A stretch of 64,000 nt of DNA from Haloactinopolyspora alba. Its GTDB lineage: Bacteria > Actinomycetota > Actinomycetes > Jiangellales > Jiangellaceae. Positions within the stretch are counted from its first letter, which is position 1, and every line of letters begins with the position of its first letter. The translations under genes were made by a program, and so were the position numbers. The stretch lies in assembly GCF_003014555.1 (NCBI RefSeq), contig NZ_PYGE01000005.1:248001-312000 (forward strand), in the 5' to 3' direction. The notes beneath the pieces were generated by a model. It was not told the origin of the DNA and made no database searches. It worked only from the letters and a program-made list of their open reading frames with translations. Shown one piece after another: positions 1-7,589 of this stretch.

Positions 1-1178
1 ACGTCGTCCAGCATGATCAGCAGCCGGCGGCGCTCGCACAGCGACCGGAACAGTGTGCCGCGCTCGTCCAGCGTGGGCGGGACCGCCGAGCCGGTGACGC
101 CGAGCGCGCGCAGGAACTGTCCCAGTACGTCGTGCGCGGCCGCCGGGTCACTGGCGCCGCGCAGGTCGGCGAAGAGCTGGCCGTCCGGGTACGCGCACCG
201 GACCCGGTGCGCGACCCGCAGCGCCAGCGTCGTCTTGCCGGTACCGGCTGCTCCGGACACCACGATCCGTCGCGCGGGCCCCTCGGTGTCGGAGAGCAGA
301 GTGGTCATCGACGCCACCTCGCCGGCGCGGCCGACGAAGTCGGAGACCCCGGCGGGCAGCTGCGCGGGAACCGGGACGGCACGGCCGGCGGGCGGCGCCG
401 ATGCGGACACCAGGCCGGAGTCGGCAGCGAGCATGCGCTGGTGCAGCTCCGTCAGCTCTGGACCCGGATCGGTGCCCAGATCGCGGCGCAGGACGCCGAC
501 GAGTTCGTGGAACGTCGCCAGTGCTTCACCCGGACGGCCACCGGCGTACAGCGCGCGCATGAGCTGCGACCAGGACCGTTCACGCCACGGGTGCTGGGCG
601 ACGAGCCGGCGCAGAGTACCGATGAGCTCGTCGCCGACGTCGTTCAGCCGCAGCCGCAGCTCGTTCGCGCGTTCCGTGACGTCGAGGCGTTCGGCGGTCA
701 GCGCCGCGGAGTGTTCGGTGGTCAGCGTGGCCGGGGAGAGTCCGCTCAGCGGCGCGCCCTGCCACAGCGACAGCGCTTCGCACAGCTGCCGCAACTGCTC
801 GGCGGGATCGTCCGCGGCAGCGTCGGCGTCGGCCACCGCGGTGCGGAACCGGTGCAGGTCGACCGCTCGGCGCGGCAGGTCGAGCGCGAAGCCGTCCTGG
901 GCTGTGGCGACGGCGTCGGCGCCGAGCACCGACCGCAGCCGGGCGACGTAGGTCTGCAGCGCCTGGCGCGGGTGTGCGGGCAGCCCTTCCGGCCACAGGT
1001 ACCCGGCCAGCGTCGCCTGCGTGACCGCCTGCCCCGGGCTGAGCGCGAGGCAGGCCAGCAGGGTGCGCGGGCGTCCCGTCGGAACCGCGGCGGGTACGCC
1101 GCGGCTGCGGACCTCGACCGGGCCGAGCAGGGCGATCTCGATGGGGTGGTGGTCCGACCCCCGGCCGGCGGCGTGCAT
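1..1178 (-). CDS. SARP/AfsR-family transcriptional regulator, 3' end outside window
   Basis: The frame opens at an ATG at 1178 (an in-frame stop lies 17 codons upstream, with no other usual start between) and runs off the left edge; 392 codons are visible. Residues about 10-90 look like an OmpR-type winged-helix DNA-binding domain (ALLGPVEVR near its start), about 95-240 like a bacterial transcriptional activation domain, and a nucleotide-binding NB-ARC-like region follows with a P-loop (GAAGTGKTT) and, at the very edge, a Walker B-like LLIMLDDV. This is the AfsR/DnrI/RedD architecture that activates secondary-metabolite or transport genes. It lies just downstream of the DrrAB-type exporter genes on the same strand, so it may share their transcript or control them. 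The target genes are not visible, and whether a C-terminal TPR region follows is unknown. Confidence 0.88.
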   Translation of the reverse strand, partial: MHAAGRGSDHHPIEIALLGPVEVRSRGVPAAVPTGRPRTLLACLALSPGQAVTQATLAGYLWPEGLPAHPRQALQTYVARLRSVLGADAVATAQDGFALDLPRRAVDLHRFRTAVADADAAADDPAEQLRQLCEALSLWQGAPLSGLSPATLTTEHSAALTAERLDVTERANELRLRLNDVGDELIGTLRRLVAQHPWRERSWSQLMRALYAGGRPGEALATFHELVGVLRRDLGTDPGPELTELHQRMLAADSGLVSASAPPAGRAVPVPAQLPAGVSDFVGRAGEVASMTTLLSDTEGPARRIVVSGAAGTGKTTLALRVAHRVRCAYPDGQLFADLRGASDPAAAHDVLGQFLRALGVTGSAVPPTLDERGTLFRSLCERRRLLIMLDD

Positions 1179-1226
1179 CGGCAGCAGGATAGCCGTGCCA
1201 CCGATGCGCGCCGGACCGCGCCCGGG

Positions 1227-2087
1227 TCAGCGGCTCAGCCGCTGGAAGCGCCGGACCGCGAGCGGGACGAACACCGCGGTGATGACCAGCGGCCACACCA
1301 CCGCCATCAGCAGCGCGTGCTGCTCGATCCAGGTGTCGCTGCCGGCCACCGGGTTGCCGAACAGCTCCCGGGCGGCGGTGACGGTCGACGACACCGGGTT
1401 CCACGCGGCGATGGTGCCGAGCCAGTCGGGCATCAGCGACGGCGCCACGAACGCGCTAGAGATCATGCCGAACGGGAACGCCACCGCGAAGAGGTTCCCC
1501 GCCGCCTCCTCGTTCGGCACCATCAGGCCCAGCAGGATGCCGATCCAGATGAGCGCGAAGCGCAGCAACAGGAACAGTCCGAACGCGGCGACGGTGGCCA
1601 GCACGGAACCGTCGGAGCGCCAGCCGACCACCAGCGCCATCAGGGCCAGCACCAGCAGATCGACGCTGGCGCTGATGAGGTCGCCGACACCGCGCCCGGT
1701 GACGACGGCCGACGACGACATCGGCATCGACCGGAACCGGTCCGTGACGCCCTTGGTGGTGTCCATCACCACCGCGTACGCGGTGTTCATGAAACCGAAC
1801 GCCATGGTCATGCCGAACAGGCCCGGCATCAGGTACTCGCGGTAGTCGCCGCCTCCGGGAACCGACATCGCGCTGCCGAAGACGTAGCCGAACAGCAGCA
1901 CCGCGACGATCGGGAAGCCCAGCTGCCAGGCGATGTTGCTCGGCTGGCGGATCACGTGCGTCAGTTCGCGACGGACGACCGTCCAGCAGTCGATGACGGC
2001 CCAGTACGCCGACCGCTGCGGTCCGTCGTCGTCGATGGTCGCGGCGGGCGGCCCGTCCGGGCCGCCGGCACGGGTCGGTGTGCTCAT
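1227..2087 (-). CDS. ABC-2 type transporter permease (DrrB-like)
   Basis: This 286-residue protein has about six hydrophobic segments typical of ABC-2 permeases and a soluble N-terminus of about 45 residues. The central part contains the family pattern [15 protein letters not shown] followed by long membrane segments. Its start overlaps the stop of the ATPase gene upstream (the two share an ATGA), so the pair is translated as one unit. DrrAB-type pairs export hydrophobic drugs, antibiotics or lipids across the membrane using ATP. The divergent TetR gene probably represses the pair. The substrate cannot be read from sequence. Confidence 0.9.
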   Translation of the reverse strand: MSTPTRAGGPDGPPAATIDDDGPQRSAYWAVIDCWTVVRRELTHVIRQPSNIAWQLGFPIVAVLLFGYVFGSAMSVPGGGDYREYLMPGLFGMTMAFGFMNTAYAVVMDTTKGVTDRFRSMPMSSSAVVTGRGVGDLISASVDLLVLALMALVVGWRSDGSVLATVAAFGLFLLLRFALIWIGILLGLMVPNEEAAGNLFAVAFPFGMISSAFVAPSLMPDWLGTIAAWNPVSSTVTAARELFGNPVAGSDTWIEQHALLMAVVWPLVITAVFVPLAVRRFQRLSR

Positions 2088-3073
2088 GCGGTGGCGTCCT
2101 CCTTCGCGGACGTGGCGGTGTCGTCGTCGGTGCGGCTTCCGGTGAGCAGCAGGAACACGTCGTCGAGCGTGGGCCGGCGCAGGCCGATGTCGTCGAGGAC
2201 GATCCCCTGCTCCTGCAGCGTGCGGGCGACCTCGGTCAGTGCGCCGACCCGGTCACGCACCGGGGCGTGCACGCTGCCCTCGGCCTCGTCGCTGCTCGGC
2301 TCGCCGATGGCGACCGCCGTCACCGCCTTGCGGGCGGCCGGCAGGTCCGCCGGGTCCTGCACGACCACGTCGATCCGGTCGCTGCCGACCGAGTTCTTCA
2401 GTGCCGCGGGGGTGTCGTCGGCGATGACCCGGCCCGCGTCGATGACGGCGATGCGATCGGCGAGCTGGTCGGCCTCGTCCAGGTACTGGGTGGTGAGCAG
2501 GACGGTGGTGCCGCCGGTGACCAGGGAGCGCACCGCCCGCCAGACCTCGTTCCGGCCGCGCGGGTCGAGGCCGGTGGTGGGCTCGTCCATGAACAGGACG
2601 TCGGGGGTGAGGATCATGCTGGCGGCCAGGTCGAGGCGCCGGCGCATGCCGCCGCTGTACTCCTTGACGCCGTTGTCGGCGGCGTCGGTGAGCTCGAACT
2701 GTTCCAGCAGCTCGTCCGCGCGCTGCTGGGCGCGCCGGGAGCTGAGGTGGAACAGCCGGGCGAACATCCGCAGGTTCTGCCGCCCGGTGAGGATCTCGTC
2801 GACGGCGGCGTACTGACCGGCGAGGCCGATACGGCGGCGGACATTGCGTGGTTCGCGGGCGACGTCGACGCCGGCGACCTCGGCGTGGCCGCCGTCGAGC
2901 CGGATCAGGGTGGCCAGGATGCGCACGGCCGTCGTCTTGCCCGCGCCGTTCGGGCCGAGCAGGCCGTAGACCGTTCCGCGCGGGACGGTCAGGTCGAATC
3001 CGTCGAGGGCGCGCTTGTCGCCGTAGATCTTGCGCAGCCCGGTGGCGGCGATCGAGGTCTCTGGTGTGGGCAC
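2084..3073 (-). CDS. ABC transporter ATP-binding protein (DrrA-like)
   Basis: This is the ATPase partner of the ABC-2 permease. With the GTG start at 3073 (AAGGAG ten bases upstream) it has 329 residues: Walker [10 protein letters not shown] at about 40-48, signature YSGGM at about 139-143, Walker B LFMDEP at about 160-165, and the [14 protein letters not shown] stretch usual in DrrA proteins. The C-terminal region (about 230-329) is the DUF4162-type tail of this subfamily. A longer frame reaches 3127 but would run through the palindromic operator at 3101-3123, so the downstream start is preferred. It is coupled to the permease by a four-base overlap and is probably controlled by the divergent TetR protein. 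Confidence 0.92.
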   Translation of the reverse strand: MPTPETSIAATGLRKIYGDKRALDGFDLTVPRGTVYGLLGPNGAGKTTAVRILATLIRLDGGHAEVAGVDVAREPRNVRRRIGLAGQYAAVDEILTGRQNLRMFARLFHLSSRRAQQRADELLEQFELTDAADNGVKEYSGGMRRRLDLAASMILTPDVLFMDEPTTGLDPRGRNEVWRAVRSLVTGGTTVLLTTQYLDEADQLADRIAVIDAGRVIADDTPAALKNSVGSDRIDVVVQDPADLPAARKAVTAVAIGEPSSDEAEGSVHAPVRDRVGALTEVARTLQEQGIVLDDIGLRRPTLDDVFLLLTGSRTDDDTATSAKEDATA

Positions 3074-3100
3074 GATCGGAGCGCTCCTTACTGGGTACAT

Positions 3101-3123
3101 TGTACTCAATAAAGAAGAGTACA
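3101..3123. promoter_or_regulatory. Probable TetR operator between drrA-like and tetR genes
   Basis: Perfect inverted repeat of TGTACTC and GAGTACA separated by nine AT-rich bases. The left side also contains the palindrome GTACATTGTAC. It lies between two divergent genes, 28 bases upstream of the ATPase start and 38 upstream of the tetR start, which is the usual position for autoregulation plus control of the exporter. Confidence 0.7.
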
Positions 3124-3161
3124 CCATACGCAGTCAGCTTCGGCTACTAAGCTGATCCGCG

Positions 3162-3908
3162 ATGACCACCGAATTCAGCGGAAGCGGCGACGTCGGGCGC
3201 AGCCTCGAGCTGCTCTGGGGGCTGCAGGAGAAGCCGACCCGCGGCCCCAAGCCGGGCCTCACACTGGAGCGGATCGTCGACGCCGCGATCACCGTGGCCG
3301 ACACCGAAGGGCTGGGCGCGCTGTCGATGCGGCGGGTGTCCACCGAGCTCGGCGTCGGCACCATGTCGCTGTACCGCTACGTGCCGGGCAAGGCCGAGCT
3401 GCTGGACCTGATGCTCGACCGCGTCGCGGTCACCGGCAACGAGGAACTCGGCGCCGCGGAGCTGCTCGGCTGGCGGCGGGCGCTGGAGATCCAGGGTCAG
3501 GGCACGTGGGAGCTGTGTCTCGCGCATCCGTGGTACCCGCAGGTGGACCAGACCCGCGCGATGCTCGGGCCGAACAACGTCGCCAGCCTCGAGTACGTGA
3601 TGCGCCATCTCGTCGACAGCGGCCTGTCCGACCAGGAGAAGATTATGGTCGTGTCGGCGGTCGACTTCTTCGTCTGCGCGGTCGCACGGGCGCACCTGAA
3701 CGCCATGGACGCCGAGCGGCGCACCGGCGTCTCCGAGGAAGAGTTCTGGGCTGCGCAGGAGCCGCTGCTGGTCCGCGCCATGAGCGCCGGCGCGTATCCG
3801 ACACTGGCTCAGCTGCACGAGGACACGTTCACGTTCTCGTTCGAGCAGATCCGTGACCTCGGCATGCGCGCCATCCTCGACGGGATCGAGGCCCGCCTGC
3901 GGGCGTAA
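3162..3908 (+). CDS. TetR-family transcriptional regulator
   Basis: A 248-residue regulator with an N-terminal helix-turn-helix at about residues 27-75 (LERIVDAA ... GVGTMSLYRYV) and a long C-terminal ligand-binding part of the kind seen in tetracycline-repressor-like proteins. The N-terminal 25 residues form a short basic and glycine-rich extension. It is divergent from the DrrAB-type exporter with a palindromic operator between them, so it most likely represses the exporter and itself and is released by a small molecule. The ligand is unknown. Confidence 0.9.
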   Translation: MTTEFSGSGDVGRSLELLWGLQEKPTRGPKPGLTLERIVDAAITVADTEGLGALSMRRVSTELGVGTMSLYRYVPGKAELLDLMLDRVAVTGNEELGAAELLGWRRALEIQGQGTWELCLAHPWYPQVDQTRAMLGPNNVASLEYVMRHLVDSGLSDQEKIMVVSAVDFFVCAVARAHLNAMDAERRTGVSEEEFWAAQEPLLVRAMSAGAYPTLAQLHEDTFTFSFEQIRDLGMRAILDGIEARLRA

Positions 3909-3965
3909 ACGCGCTCCGCTGAGCTGCGATTGCACCATTATGGTGCTGACTGGTACCGTTGTGGT

Positions 3966-4226
3966 ATGGCTATGACGTTGCGGCTGCCGCCGGAGATCGA
4001 CGCCGAACTGCGTGCGGCGGCGGAAGAGGACCGGCGGAGTGTGCAACAGGTGGTCCTGCTCGCCATCGAGTCCTACCTCGGTCGGCGCGAGACGGCAGAG
4101 GTCAAAGCCGACGCGGAGACACTGCGGGCGCTGGCGGACGCGCGAGAGCAGGTCGCGCGCGGAGAGACGTATTCGACGGACGAGGTTCTCGCCACTCTGA
4201 GTGAGCGACGGACGCGCAGCGCATGA
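3966..4226 (+). CDS. Ribbon-helix-helix antitoxin
   Basis: Small protein of 86 residues from the ATG at 3966. Its N-terminus (MTLRLPPEIDAELRAAAEE) is the classic strand-helix-helix start of CopG/Arc-type DNA-binding antitoxins, followed by a charged C-terminus that would bind the toxin. An in-frame ATG at 3930 would add 12 residues with no family similarity, so 3966 is preferred. The stop overlaps the start of the toxin gene in an ATGA, so the two are translationally coupled. The complex would normally bind its own promoter; the TGGTGC/TGGTACC/TGGTATGG motifs just upstream (3940-3968) could be that site. Confidence 0.82.
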   Translation: MAMTLRLPPEIDAELRAAAEEDRRSVQQVVLLAIESYLGRRETAEVKADAETLRALADAREQVARGETYSTDEVLATLSERRTRSA

Positions 4227-4504
4227 CGGGCGAGCCCTACGAGGCTCGTTGGTCCGAGTCGGCACGGCGAGCCGTCGCGGAGCGTGTGCCGGAGGGCATC
4301 GCTCTCGCGGCGGTAGAGCTCATCACGGGCCCGCTACGCGAGAACCCGCGACGTCTCGGCAAGCCGCTGGGTGACGAACTCGTCGGCATCTACAGCGCCA
4401 GGCTCGCCCGAGACTGGCGTGTGCTTTACGAGATCGACGAGGTCGAGCGAGTCGTGATCGTTCTCGACATCAGGCACCGGTCCATCGCGTACCGGGCACG
4501 CTAG
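4223..4504 (+). CDS. RelE/ParE-family toxin
   Basis: A 93-residue protein with the compact RelE/ParE pattern: an N-terminal helix pair (WSESARRAVAERVPEG), a middle region ENPRRLGKPLGDELVGIYSA, then the RDWRVLYEID strand and a C-terminal VLDIRHRSIAYR strand with basic residues at the expected active face. RelE-type members cut mRNA on the ribosome and ParE-type members poison gyrase. The WRVLYEI and HR elements favour the RelE side, but this is inference. It is preceded by an overlapping ribbon-helix-helix antitoxin gene, which makes a type II toxin-antitoxin operon the most likely reading. Confidence 0.85.
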   Translation: MTGEPYEARWSESARRAVAERVPEGIALAAVELITGPLRENPRRLGKPLGDELVGIYSARLARDWRVLYEIDEVERVVIVLDIRHRSIAYRAR

Positions 4505-4517
4505 ATCACTCCGCTGC

Positions 4518-4712
4518 TCAGGACACCGGCGGTGCGTCCAGGCCGTGCGCCGGATGGTGCTGCCAGCGCACCCGGTGCTCGCCGAACCCGGCGGCATGCG
4601 CGCCGGCGTGCCCGTGCGGGCGGCGGCAGCGGTAATGCAGGGAATACAGGTCGCGGCACGAGTCCGCGTAGCTCGTGTAGGCGAACTCGAGATCCAGGCG
4701 CTCGTCGGTCAT
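4518..4712 (-). CDS. Small hypothetical protein
   Basis: A frame of 64 codons starting at the ATG at 4712 (MTDERLDLEFAYTS). It is rich in histidine, arginine and cysteine in its second half. The N-terminal part has a plausible amphipathic pattern and reads like real protein, while the extension upstream of this ATG reads like antisense noise. No family is recognised. A 16-bp palindrome lies about 65 bases upstream and may be a control site. Confidence 0.4.
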   Translation of the reverse strand: MTDERLDLEFAYTSYADSCRDLYSLHYRCRRPHGHAGAHAAGFGEHRVRWQHHPAHGLDAPPVS

Positions 4713-4776
4713 CGTGACCACCACCTTCGCGCGGGCGTGGAACAGACTGCCCGCGACGGTGCGGACGCCTCCATTT

Positions 4777-4792
4777 CGTACAGGTCTGTACG
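4777..4792. promoter_or_regulatory. Palindromic site CGTACAG-GT-CTGTACG
   Basis: A perfect inverted repeat with seven-base arms and a two-base centre, lying between the small hypothetical gene and the dehydrogenase gene. The shape suits a TetR-type dimer. No dedicated regulator gene is adjacent. Confidence 0.45.
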
Positions 4793-4888
4793 GATAAGCG
4801 AAGAATTCTAGTGCAACTATTCCCGGCGGACAAACGACCGCCGGCGGAGCCCGGCGCGACCGGACCCCGCCAGCGGTGCGGGTGGGAG

Positions 4889-6103
4889 TTACCCGATCAT
4901 GCCGTGCGGATCGAGGATGTACTTGCGGGCCGCGCCGTGGTCGAACTCCGCGTAGCCTTCCGCCGCCCGGTCGAGCGGGATGACGGTGGCGTTGACGTTC
5001 CGGGCGATGTTGGTGCGGTCGTGCAGGATCGCCATCATCAACTGGCGGTTGTACCGCATGACCGGACACTGCCCGGTGGTGAACGACAGCGACTTCGCCC
5101 AGCCGAGGCCGAAGTCCAGCGACAGCGAGCCCTGCCTGGCCGCCTCGTCGCTGGCGCCGGGGTCACCGGTGACGTACAGACCCGGGATGCCGACGGCGCC
5201 GCCGGCCCGGGTGACGCCCATGACCGTGTTCAGTACCGTCGCCGGCCGTTCCACCTCGGCGTCGGATCCGTGCCCGCGGGCCTCGAAGCCGACGGCGTCG
5301 ACCGCGCAATCGACGGTGGGCTCACCGAGGATCTGCTCGATCTGGTCGGCGGGGTCGGCCGCGGACACGTCGATGGTCTCGCAGCCGAAGCTGCGCGCCT
5401 GCTCGAGCCGGTCCTTCTGCAGATCGGCGACGATGACCACGGCGGCACCAAGCAGGAACGCCGACGTCGCCGCCGCGAGCCCGACAGGGCCGGCGCCGGC
5501 GATGTACACGGTCGACCCCGGGCCGACGCCGGCGGTGACCGCGCCGTGGAAGCCGGTGGGGAAGATGTCCGAGAGCATCGCCAGGTCGCGGATCTTCGCC
5601 ATCGCCATGTCGCGGTCCGGGAACCGCAGCAGGTTCCAGTCGGCGTACGGGACCAGCGCGTACTCGGCCTGTCCGCCGGCCCAGCCGCCCATGTCGACGT
5701 AGCCGTACGCCGATCCGGGCCGGTCCGGGTTCACGTTCAGACAGATTCCGGTCTTGCCCTCCTTACAGTTCCGGCACCGGCCGCACGCGATGTTGAACGG
5801 AACCGAGACGAGATCGCCGGTCTTGGTGAACTCGACGTCACGGCCGGTCTCGACCACTTCGCCGGTGATCTCGTGGCCGAGGGGCAAGCCCTCGGGAGCG
5901 GTGGTGCGTCCGCGCACCATGTGCTGGTCGCTGCCGCAGATGTTGGTGGCGACGACCTTGAGGATCGCTGCGTGTGGAAGTTGGCGGCCGACGTTGTGCG
6001 GGTTCACCCCTGGGCCGTCCTTGAGCTCGAACGTCGGGTACTCGGTCGTCTCGACCTCGACCCGTCCGGCGCCCCTGTAGATCACTGCCTTGTTGCCTGC
6101 CAC
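4889..6103 (-). CDS. fdhA: Zinc-dependent dehydrogenase, glutathione-independent formaldehyde dehydrogenase type
   Basis: Chosen start is the GTG at 6103, with GAGAGGAG eight bases upstream, giving 404 residues, close to the roughly 398 of Pseudomonas formaldehyde dehydrogenase. The N-terminus VAGNKAVIYRGAGRVEV, catalytic zinc region NICGSDQHM, GHEITGEVVE, structural zinc cluster CGRCRNCKEGKTGIC and the NAD-binding GAGPVGLAA all match that subgroup of medium-chain dehydrogenases. The C-terminal segment (SLSFTTGQCPVMRYNRQLM) is also typical. It would oxidise formaldehyde or short aldehydes with NAD without added glutathione, although close relatives act on other alcohols. It stands alone, with hairpins upstream separating it from the preceding gene. 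Confidence 0.88.
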   Translation of the reverse strand: MAGNKAVIYRGAGRVEVETTEYPTFELKDGPGVNPHNVGRQLPHAAILKVVATNICGSDQHMVRGRTTAPEGLPLGHEITGEVVETGRDVEFTKTGDLVSVPFNIACGRCRNCKEGKTGICLNVNPDRPGSAYGYVDMGGWAGGQAEYALVPYADWNLLRFPDRDMAMAKIRDLAMLSDIFPTGFHGAVTAGVGPGSTVYIAGAGPVGLAAATSAFLLGAAVVIVADLQKDRLEQARSFGCETIDVSAADPADQIEQILGEPTVDCAVDAVGFEARGHGSDAEVERPATVLNTVMGVTRAGGAVGIPGLYVTGDPGASDEAARQGSLSLDFGLGWAKSLSFTTGQCPVMRYNRQLMMAILHDRTNIARNVNATVIPLDRAAEGYAEFDHGAARKYILDPHGMIG

Positions 6104-6239
6104 GATCCGTGCTCCTCTCGTGTGTCCGGGTGCGATGGCACCGTGCGTGTCGCGTTTCAGCGCAGTGGCATCGCCTCCTCCCGGTGAGGAGCGACAGCAG
6201 CGTTCAGCCGCCGGAGGTTGGTGCGGAGCGTGCCCGTCG

Positions 6240-6308
6240 CGTGCGGACACGGGCAGCGTCCGCACGTCAGTCACCCCATTCGTCAACCTAGACCCCGCTC
6301 ACGGGGTC
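6240..6308. terminator. Two hairpins between two minus-strand genes
   Basis: A perfect stem CGTGCGGAC/GTCCGCACG (6240-6248 with 6258-6266) and a second GACCCCG-CTCA-CGGGGTC (6291-6308). They lie between the end of the 6328-7119 gene and the start of fdhA, both on the minus strand. The second one, just past the stop of the upstream gene, is a likely intrinsic terminator; the first could be a terminator or an operator for fdhA. No run of T follows, which is common in high-GC actinobacteria. Confidence 0.5.
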
Positions 6309-6327
6309 GTCAACGGACGTGAGCGGT

Positions 6328-7119
6328 TCAGACGCCGGCGTGGGCAGGGACGTCGTCGTTGATCGCCCGGGTGATCTTCCGAATCGCGCGGCTGGCGCGT
6401 TGCCGGGCGGCCGGCCAACTGACGCCGTGCCGGGTCGCGGCTGCAGCGCCGCCTGCCTCGCCCGGCGCCGGGGCGTAGACGTCGACGATCAGGGTCGCGT
6501 CGGCGGCCGACACGATGTCCGCCGCCACCGCCCACGCCAGGAGCTCGATGAGCTCCTGGTCGGCGGGACCGCCGTCGTGCTCGGAGACGGCGCTGATCTC
6601 GCCCGGTCGGCCCAGCGCCTCCGGGGCCTGCGGCGACTCGACGCGGTCGTGGGCGAGTTCGCCGCACACGGCACGTACGGTGTCCATCGCGATGTTCGCC
6701 GCGACGCGGGCGGGCCGGCGGTCGGTCGGGTACGTGGCGATCGTGGTCCACAACGCGGAGACGGCGGCGTGTTCGAGGCTCTCGCGGGTGTCCCGGCCGC
6801 TGTGCGAGGCGGCGATCCGGACGGCCTTGCCCAGCATCAGCTGGAGCACGGTACGCCCGGCCAACCCGTCACCGTCGTGCGCCAGGCCCAGCAATGCGAG
6901 TAGGACGTCGTCGGCGCTCCCGGCGACGGCCGCTTCGACGTCGGCAAGTCCGGTGCACCCGTCGAGCGCACGGTGGTACCGAGCCCAGCAACGCACGGCA
7001 TCCGCGGTGGCGTCGTCGGCACACAGCCGGGCCCACTCGGCGTTGAGCTGTCCGATCAGGCTCGAGCCGGTGTGACGGCGGGACGGGGCTGCGGCGACTG
7101 TCGGCATGGCGGGCTCCAT
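6328..7119 (-). CDS. Hypothetical protein with sigma-4-like helix-turn-helix C-terminus
   Basis: A 263-residue protein; GGAG lies five bases before the ATG. The body has the patterns WARYHRALDG, LAGRTVLQLML and ATYPTDRRPARVAANIAMDT, seen in a widespread actinobacterial family without assigned function. The C-terminal 60 residues (ISAADATLI ... VSWPAARQRASRAIRKI, approximate) resemble the sigma-70 region 4 helix-turn-helix, so it may bind DNA or RNA polymerase. No anti-sigma gene or membrane segment is next to it. It is transcribed alone between hairpins and a short gap. Confidence 0.72.
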   Translation of the reverse strand: MEPAMPTVAAAPSRRHTGSSLIGQLNAEWARLCADDATADAVRCWARYHRALDGCTGLADVEAAVAGSADDVLLALLGLAHDGDGLAGRTVLQLMLGKAVRIAASHSGRDTRESLEHAAVSALWTTIATYPTDRRPARVAANIAMDTVRAVCGELAHDRVESPQAPEALGRPGEISAVSEHDGGPADQELIELLAWAVAADIVSAADATLIVDVYAPAPGEAGGAAAATRHGVSWPAARQRASRAIRKITRAINDDVPAHAGV

Positions 7120-7253
7120 GGCTGCTCCGGGGACGGATGCCGTCCACCCTGGTCAGCCGGCCTTGCCGACGGTCTTGCCCGCGAACGACGGGACGCGCCG
7201 CCCGCTCTTGCCCGATGCGTCGGCTCGCCGGCGGGGTGATCCGGAACCGCGGG

Positions 7254-7589
7254 CTACTCGCCGACCGCGCCGCCGGTGTGCAGCGCGGCGACGAGGTCGT
7301 GTGCCGTCGCGGTCGCCGGAACGGTCCACCGGTCGTGTTCGTCGCCGTCACCCCACGGTTCGTCGACCGGTTCGGCGGCGAAACCCCATCGCAGCCACCG
7401 TCGTTCCATGTGCACCAGATGGTTCACCAGCTGTAGCGGAGTCCAGCCGGACGGAAGCCTGCTGGTGCGCAGCTCGGTCTCGGTGAGGCCGTCGAGTTTG
7501 CGTGCGATGGTGCCGCGGTACCGGTCGAGATGGGCGAGTAGCAGCTCGCGAGGATCGGCCAGATCGCGTGCGGGGAGGGTGTCGCTCAT
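7254..7589 (-). CDS. DinB/DUF664-type protein, apparently shortened at the C-terminus
   Basis: Starts at the ATG at 7589, overlapping the stop of the APS kinase gene in an ATGA. The 111 residues carry the start of a DUF664/DinB four-helix protein (LLAHLDRYRGTIARKLDGL, then LVNHLVHMERRWLRWGF). Usual members run to about 160-170 residues and end with a helix containing an RHxGHxD-type motif. Here the frame stops right after VAALHTGGAVGE and no such motif is found in any frame downstream. DinB-like proteins often use mycothiol or bind metal. This copy may be inactive or only partly folded. Confidence 0.7.
   Translation of the reverse strand: MSDTLPARDLADPRELLLAHLDRYRGTIARKLDGLTETELRTSRLPSGWTPLQLVNHLVHMERRWLRWGFAAEPVDEPWGDGDEHDRWTVPATATAHDLVAALHTGGAVGE

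Noticed and set aside
132..2816. 894-codon open frame on the plus strand
   Set aside because: Antisense to the SARP, permease and ATPase genes, all of which have clear domains. Its product is low-complexity, rich in Arg, Gly and Gln, typical of high-GC shadow frames.
4811..6187. 458-codon open frame on the plus strand
   Set aside because: Antisense to the zinc dehydrogenase gene, which has all family motifs and a good ribosome site.
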